Assembly: GCA_900542175.1 (NCBI GenBank)
Contig: UQNC01000004.1
Coordinates: forward strand, 22,430-86,429
DNA from: an uncultured Collinsella sp.
Lineage (GTDB): Bacteria > Actinomycetota > Coriobacteriia > Coriobacteriales > Coriobacteriaceae
DNA length: 64,000 nucleotides
Reading direction: 5' to 3'
Both the position numbers and the translations under genes were made by a program. Below the pieces are notes generated by a model. It had not been told where the DNA came from, searched no databases, and was given only the letters and a program-made list of their open reading frames with translations. Below, piece by piece: positions 60,058 through 64,000 of this stretch (the stretch's first letter is position 1; every line of letters begins with the position of its first letter).

Positions 60058-62706
60058 CTAGCAGACGGCGTAGTCCTGAGGCTCGCGGCCGTAGTAGGCG
60101 TCCAGGTAGAGCTCCTTGATCTCGCTCATGAGCGGGTAGCGCGGGTTTGCGCCGGTGCACTGGTCGTTGAACGCCTGCTCGGTCATCTCGTCGAGGGTGT
60201 CGAGGAAGTACTGCTCGTCAACACCGTAGTCGGCGATGGTCTTCTTGACGCCGATGAAGTCCTTGAGCTCCTCGAGCTTCGTGATGAAGTTCTCGAAGAC
60301 CTCCTTGTCGTCCTTGCCCTCGATGCCGCAGTACTTGGCCATCTCGGCGTAGTTGTGCAGCGCGTTGGGGTAAGGATACTGGGAGAAGGTACCCATCTTG
60401 ACGGGAGCCTCGGCGGCGTTGTAGCGCATGACGCGGGTCAGGATGACAGCGTTGGCGAGGCCGTGGGGCAGGTGATGGAAGGCGCCGAGCTTGTGAGCCA
60501 TGGAGTGGTTGAGGCCCAGGAAGGCGTTGGCGAAGGCCATACCGGCCATGCAAGAGGCGTTGTGCATCTCCTCGCGGGCATGCGGGTCCTTGGCGCCGTT
60601 CGTGAAGCTGGAGGGCAGGTTCTCGAAGACGAGCTTAGCAGCGCGCTCGGAGAGGCCCTTGGTGTAGTCGGAAGCCATGATGGAGACGTAGGACTCGATG
60701 GCGTGGGTCATGACGTCGATGCCGGAGGCAGCGGTCAGGCCGCGCGGGGCGGTCATGCAGTTGTCGGCGTCGACGATAGCCATGTTGGGGAGCAGCGCGT
60801 AGTCGGCGAGCGGCCACTTGATGCCGGTCTCCTTGTCGGTGATGATGGCGAACGGCGTGCACTCGGAGCCGGTACCCGAAGAGGTCGGGACGGCGACGAA
60901 GTAGGCCTTCTTGCCCATCTCGGGGAAAGTGAAGATACGCTTGCGGATGTCCATGAAGTCCATGGCCATGTCCTCAAACTTGCACTCGGGGTGCTCGTAC
61001 ATCATCCACATGATCTTGCCGGCGTCCATAGCGGAGCCACCGCCGACGGCGATGATCACGTCAGGCTCAAAGAGAGCCATCTGCTTGGCGCCGCGACGTG
61101 CGCACTGCAGCGACGGATCGGGCTCGACGTCGTAGAAGCAGTCGTGGGCGATGCCCATCTCGTCGAGCTTGGCCTCGATGGCGCGGGTGTTGCCATTCTT
61201 GAAGAGGAACTGGTCGGTGACGATGAAGGCGCGCTTCTTGCCCATGACGGTACCGAGCTCGTCGAGGGCGACGGGCGTGGAACCCTTCTTGAAGTAGACC
61301 TTCTCGGGAGCGCGGAACCACAGCATGTTCTCACGGCGCTCGGCCACAGTCTTAACGTTGATCAAGTGCTTCACCCCAACGTTCTCGGAGACGGAGTTGC
61401 CGCCCCAGGAGCCGCAGCCCAGGGTCAGAGACGGCTTCATGCCAAAGTTGTACAGATCACCGATGCCGCCGTGCGAGGACGGGGTGTTGATGACGATACG
61501 GCAGGCCTTCATGACGTGCTCGAACAGGCTGATCTTCTCGGCCTGGGCGGGGTGCACGTACAGAGAGGCGGTGTGGCCCGGGCCACCGGCGAGCACCAGG
61601 TGCTCGGCCTTGTCGACGGCCTCCTGGAAGTCCTTGGCGTGATACATGGCCAGGACCGGGGAGAGCTTCTCGTGGGAGAACTCCTCCTTGGCGGGGTCGG
61701 TGGAGGTGACCTCGGCGATCAGGATCTTGGTCTTGGCAGGAACCTCGATGCCGGCGAGCTCGGCGATCTTGGCGGCAGCCATGCCGGGAATGCGGTGATC
61801 GAGAGCGCCGTTCTTGAACATGGCGGCACGCAGGGCCTCCATCTCGGCACCCTGCTTGACGAAGTAGCAGCCGCGCTTCTGGAACTCGGCTTTGACCTGG
61901 TCATAGATGGTGTCGATGACGGTCACGGACTGCTCGGAAGCGCAGATCATGCCGTTGTCGAAGGTCTTGGAGTGGATGATGGAGTTGACGGCGAGCAGCA
62001 CGTCGGCGGTGTCGTCGATGATGACCGGGGTGTTACCGGCGCCAACGCCCAGGGCGGGCTTGCCCGAGGAGTAGGCGGCCTTGACCATGCCCGGGCCACC
62101 GGTGGCGAGGATGATGTCGACGTCGCGCATGACCATGTTGGTCAGCTCGATGGAGGGGACATCGACCCAGCCGATGATGCCCTCGGGGGCGCCGGCCTTG
62201 ACGGCGGCGTCAAGCACGAGCTTGGCGGCGGCGATGGTGCACTTGGCGGCTGCCGGGTGCGGGGAGATGATGATGCCGTTGCGGGTCTTCAGGCTGATCA
62301 GCGTCTTGAAGATCGCGGTGGAGGTGGGGTTGGTCGTCGGGATGACGGCGCCCACGATGCCGATGGGCTCGGCGATCTTGGTGATGCCGTAAGCCTCGTC
62401 GCGCTCCAGAACGCCACAGGTCTTGGTGTTCTTGTAAGCGTTGTAGATGTACTCTGCGGCGTAGTGGTTCTTGATGACCTTGTCCTCAAGAACGCCGCGG
62501 CCGGTCTCCTCGATGGCCATCTTCGCCAACGGGATACGAGCCTTGTTGGCGGCCATGGCGGCCTCATAGAAGATCTTGTCGACCTGCTCCTGCGTGTACG
62601 TAGCAAAAAGCGCCTGGGCCTCTCGCATCTGAGCGAGCTTAGCCTCAAGCGCCTCTACGTTGTCCACAATTGCGGGAGTAGTGTTTTCCGGTGACTTTTT
62701 CACCAT
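60058..62706 (-). CDS. adhE: Bifunctional acetaldehyde-CoA / alcohol dehydrogenase
   Basis: 882 residues. Converts acetyl-CoA to ethanol in two NADH-consuming steps and forms spirosomes in relatives. The N-terminal ~440 residues form the aldehyde dehydrogenase domain (IPTTNPTSTAIFKTLI, GAGNTPVIID, catalytic Cys in DNGMICASEQS). The C-terminal iron-type alcohol dehydrogenase has AVGGGSAMDAGK, SGTGSECTPFAI, and iron ligands in GLNHSMAHKLGAFHHLPHGLANA. Both domains are intact. The upstream region has two LacI-type operators and a repeat shared with ppdK. Confidence 0.97.
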   Translation of the reverse strand: MVKKSPENTTPAIVDNVEALEAKLAQMREAQALFATYTQEQVDKIFYEAAMAANKARIPLAKMAIEETGRGVLEDKVIKNHYAAEYIYNAYKNTKTCGVLERDEAYGITKIAEPIGIVGAVIPTTNPTSTAIFKTLISLKTRNGIIISPHPAAAKCTIAAAKLVLDAAVKAGAPEGIIGWVDVPSIELTNMVMRDVDIILATGGPGMVKAAYSSGKPALGVGAGNTPVIIDDTADVLLAVNSIIHSKTFDNGMICASEQSVTVIDTIYDQVKAEFQKRGCYFVKQGAEMEALRAAMFKNGALDHRIPGMAAAKIAELAGIEVPAKTKILIAEVTSTDPAKEEFSHEKLSPVLAMYHAKDFQEAVDKAEHLVLAGGPGHTASLYVHPAQAEKISLFEHVMKACRIVINTPSSHGGIGDLYNFGMKPSLTLGCGSWGGNSVSENVGVKHLINVKTVAERRENMLWFRAPEKVYFKKGSTPVALDELGTVMGKKRAFIVTDQFLFKNGNTRAIEAKLDEMGIAHDCFYDVEPDPSLQCARRGAKQMALFEPDVIIAVGGGSAMDAGKIMWMMYEHPECKFEDMAMDFMDIRKRIFTFPEMGKKAYFVAVPTSSGTGSECTPFAIITDKETGIKWPLADYALLPNMAIVDADNCMTAPRGLTAASGIDVMTHAIESYVSIMASDYTKGLSERAAKLVFENLPSSFTNGAKDPHAREEMHNASCMAGMAFANAFLGLNHSMAHKLGAFHHLPHGLANAVILTRVMRYNAAEAPVKMGTFSQYPYPNALHNYAEMAKYCGIEGKDDKEVFENFITKLEELKDFIGVKKTIADYGVDEQYFLDTLDEMTEQAFNDQCTGANPRYPLMSEIKELYLDAYYGREPQDYAVC

Positions 62707-62765
62707 TTGTGTCTCCTTGCGATCGGAGATTTACCCTACGTCTTGCATGATAGCAAGAAATAATT

Positions 62766-62777
62766 CGGTAAACGGTA
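62766..62777 (-). promoter_or_regulatory. 12-mer shared with the ppdK upstream region
   Basis: The minus strand reads TACCGTTTACCG, identical to 38957-38968 upstream of ppdK and in the same orientation relative to the gene. A common regulator is inferred. Confidence 0.5.
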
Positions 62778-62798
62778 AGATTCCCGTAAAAGGCATAC

Positions 62799-62828
62799 TA
62801 AAACGTTTCAATCAACTGAAACGTTTCA
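62799..62828. promoter_or_regulatory. Double LacI-type (cre-like) operator upstream of adhE
   Basis: TAAAACGTTTCA (62799-62810) and TGAAACGTTTCA (62817-62828): two near-identical palindromes whose centres are exactly 18 bases apart. The shape TGAAACGTTTCA matches LacI/GalR-family sites such as CcpA cre elements. The regulator is not in this window. Confidence 0.6.
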
Positions 62829-62854
62829 ACTATAACTATCTGCCTATTGCATTG

Positions 62855-62912
62855 CCCCGCTCATTGGGGACAGACTTACATGAGTGCTTTCACTCATTTG
62901 TGACAGACATGG
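62855..62912. repeat. Left 58-bp inverted repeat of the RAYT element
   Basis: Matches the reverse complement of 63855-63912 at 50 of 58 positions. It contains an internal palindrome ATGAGTG / CACTCAT and two GACAGAC cores, i.e. a pair of REP-like units. The remaining bases up to the transposase start (62913-63038) hold no gene I can support. Confidence 0.8.
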
Positions 62913-63038
62913 ATTTGTCATTTTGCCGTTCTGGGCCTGTTTTTGGCGCAGATTGGATATAAATAGGTCACAGGCTCAGCATTTCGCGTTCCTTCTCTCC
63001 TTTTAGGTGTTGCCTGTACGGCTTTGAAAGGAGAGACC

Positions 63039-63815
63039 ATGCCCCGATGCGCCCGCGAAATATCGCTCACCGGCTATTACCACGTCTTTGACCGCGGCAA
63101 CTCCAAACAGATCATTTTTGAAGATGATTCCGACCGCTATCGTTTCCTATCGGACATATCGGACAGGTTTGCGTGCCATGACGTGGCGGTGTTGGCCTGG
63201 TGTCTTATGGACAACCACTTCCATTTGATGGTTGATGACCCATATGACAACCTTTCAAAGGCAATGCAGTGCGCGCTGACGGCGTATGCCAAGTATTTCA
63301 ATGGGAAAACGGGAAGAACGGGCCATCTGTTTGACAATCGCTATTCGCGGGTCGCGGTTGAGTCGGACACGCAGGCAGTGCAGCTGCTCGACTATATTCA
63401 TCTCAATCCCGTGAAGGGTGCGCTTGACTCGCTCGAGGCGTACCGCTGGTCAAGCTATAAGGCGTATCAGCTGGGCTATGATCCCTTTGACATCTGTGAT
63501 GCGGCCCCTATGCTTGATGTTGTCGGAGGCTCCCGTCGCTATTGCGAGCATCTCAAGAAAGTTGCCGGGCGCATCTGGTCAGTGGAGGTTCTTCCGCGCC
63601 GGCGGATCCCCGATGAGGAGGCCCTTTTCGTTGCGCGCGAAGTCCTGACGAGCATAGATCCTGCGTTGCTCAAGGCCCTGCCACGCCCCGAACGCGATGC
63701 CTGCCTGCTGAGGCTCAGGCGGGCACATCTCACGGTCAAGCAAATTGCCCGTATCACCGGTATCGGCGCCACAAGCGTGACCAAGGCTACTGCAGGCTGG
63801 AAGGATGCAGCGTGA
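63039..63815 (+). CDS. REP-associated tyrosine transposase (Y1_Tnp family)
   Basis: 258 residues. A single-strand-DNA HUH-type nuclease: GYYHVFDRGNSKQ near the N-terminus, HUH motif DNHFHLMV with H60 and H62, GHLFDNRYSRV, and the likely nucleophile Y119 in DYIHLNPVKGAL. The C-terminal ~110 residues add a basic helical region ending in a helix-turn-helix (LTVKQIARITGIGATSVTKATAG). Such enzymes act on REP hairpins. ATG 63039 after AAAGGAGA. All catalytic residues are present, so it may be active. Confidence 0.92.
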   Translation: MPRCAREISLTGYYHVFDRGNSKQIIFEDDSDRYRFLSDISDRFACHDVAVLAWCLMDNHFHLMVDDPYDNLSKAMQCALTAYAKYFNGKTGRTGHLFDNRYSRVAVESDTQAVQLLDYIHLNPVKGALDSLEAYRWSSYKAYQLGYDPFDICDAAPMLDVVGGSRRYCEHLKKVAGRIWSVEVLPRRRIPDEEALFVAREVLTSIDPALLKALPRPERDACLLRLRRAHLTVKQIARITGIGATSVTKATAGWKDAA

Positions 63816-63854
63816 GATAGGGGCCGGAGCCGATCGGGACGCCGCATGCGTGCG

Positions 63855-63912
63855 TCATGTCTGTCCCCAATGCGTGAAAACACTCATCTAAGTGTGTCCC
63901 CAATGAGTGGGG
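63855..63912. repeat. Right 58-bp inverted repeat of the RAYT element
   Basis: The reverse complement of the left repeat with eight mismatches. It includes TCTGTCCCCAATG and GTGTCCCCAATG, the two REP-like cores. Confidence 0.8.
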
Positions 63913-63963
63913 CTATGATTCCTTTGACATCTGCAAACACTCATGTGAACTGCGTCCCGAATC
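63910..63963 (+). repeat. Copied transposase fragment and degenerate third repeat
   Basis: Bases 63910-63933 match 63473-63496 inside the transposase gene at 23 of 24 positions. They are followed by a worn copy of the right repeat (ACACTCAT...CGTCCC, 63936-63963). The last ~40 bases of the window show nothing else. Confidence 0.6.
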
Positions 63964-64000
63964 TTGGCCTTCTTTATTAGAAGCGAACACTAGGACGCTT

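Larger units (their letters stand above)
62707..62854 (-). promoter_or_regulatory. adhE upstream regulatory region
   Basis: An AT-rich region between adhE and the RAYT element. From the gene outward it holds an AAGGAGA ribosome site, an inverted repeat TCTTGC / GCAAGA (62741-62758), the 12-mer shared with ppdK (62766-62777), and two LacI-type operators (62799-62828). Hexamers TATCAT and TAGTAT are possible -10 boxes, but none has a convincing -35. Confidence 0.6.
62855..63912 (+). mobile_element. RAYT gene with flanking REP-like inverted repeats
   Basis: A 1,058-base unit: left repeat, 126-base leader, transposase gene, 39-base gap, right repeat. The arrangement matches REP-associated tyrosine transposases flanked by their own REP sequences. 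No target-site duplication can be recognised. Confidence 0.7.

Noticed and set aside
60049..62694. 881-residue open frame antisense to adhE
   Set aside because: It mirrors adhE codon for codon. High-GC third positions remove stops on the opposite strand. The protein is low-complexity Gly/Leu/Asp/Val-rich with no domain, and adhE is unmistakable.
1..64000. CRISPR arrays, rRNA genes, prophage structural genes
   Set aside because: No regularly spaced direct repeats, no 16S/23S/5S sequence and no capsid, tail or lysis genes were seen. The only tRNA found is tRNA-Arg(CCG).

Overview
The window is a GC-rich, densely coded actinobacterial chromosome segment. The gene order, the AroE-AroK fusion, the set of fermentative genes and the frequent TTG/GTG starts suggest a gut Coriobacteriia, most likely Collinsella or a close relative. 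That placement is inferred from protein resemblance and synteny; no 16S gene is present. About 60 protein genes, one tRNA and many hairpins and promoters can be supported.

Layout. 1-503 (minus): 5' part of UDP-galactopyranose mutase (glf), cut by the window edge. 668-2118 (minus): a lower-GC two-gene module, a DUF4869 protein followed by a P-loop ATPase with a possible TOPRIM-like second half; this is the best candidate for an undescribed system. 2249-10710 (minus): one aromatic amino acid operon, aroF-tyrA-aroB-aroA-aroC-pheA-aroE/aroK-aroQ. It covers all seven shikimate steps plus the phenylalanine and tyrosine branch enzymes, and has a possible attenuator in its leader. 10915-10991: tRNA-Arg(CCG), followed by a cation P-type ATPase. 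13889-24021: a zinc-ribbon membrane protein, a cyclophilin and a TPR membrane protein, then the rod-shape cluster mreB-mreC-mreD-pbp2-rodA and a DUF697 protein. 24032-30787: a radical-SAM pair, rplU-rpmA, obgE, nadD, yqeK, rsfS. 30887-32140 (minus): dinB.

32342-48696: rpsP-khpA-rimM-trmD-lepB, then glyQ-glyS, ppsR-ppdK, rplS, rnhB-yraN-comM-dprA-trmFO-xer. 48916-59028: rpsB-tsf, then pyrH-frr-uppS-cdsA-dxr-rseP-ispG-proS. 59205-62706 (minus): an APH-fold kinase and the bifunctional aldehyde/alcohol dehydrogenase adhE. 62855-63912: a REP-associated tyrosine transposase gene flanked by 58-bp imperfect inverted repeats.

How it works together. Most of the window is core machinery: ribosome assembly and translation, cell-wall elongation, membrane lipid and isoprenoid synthesis, and competence/recombination proteins. 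Metabolic control is visible at two fermentation genes, ppdK and adhE. Their upstream regions share an identical 12-mer (TACCGTTTACCG), and adhE also has two LacI-type operators spaced 18 bp apart. The accessory-looking parts are the DUF4869/ATPase pair and the RAYT element with its repeats.
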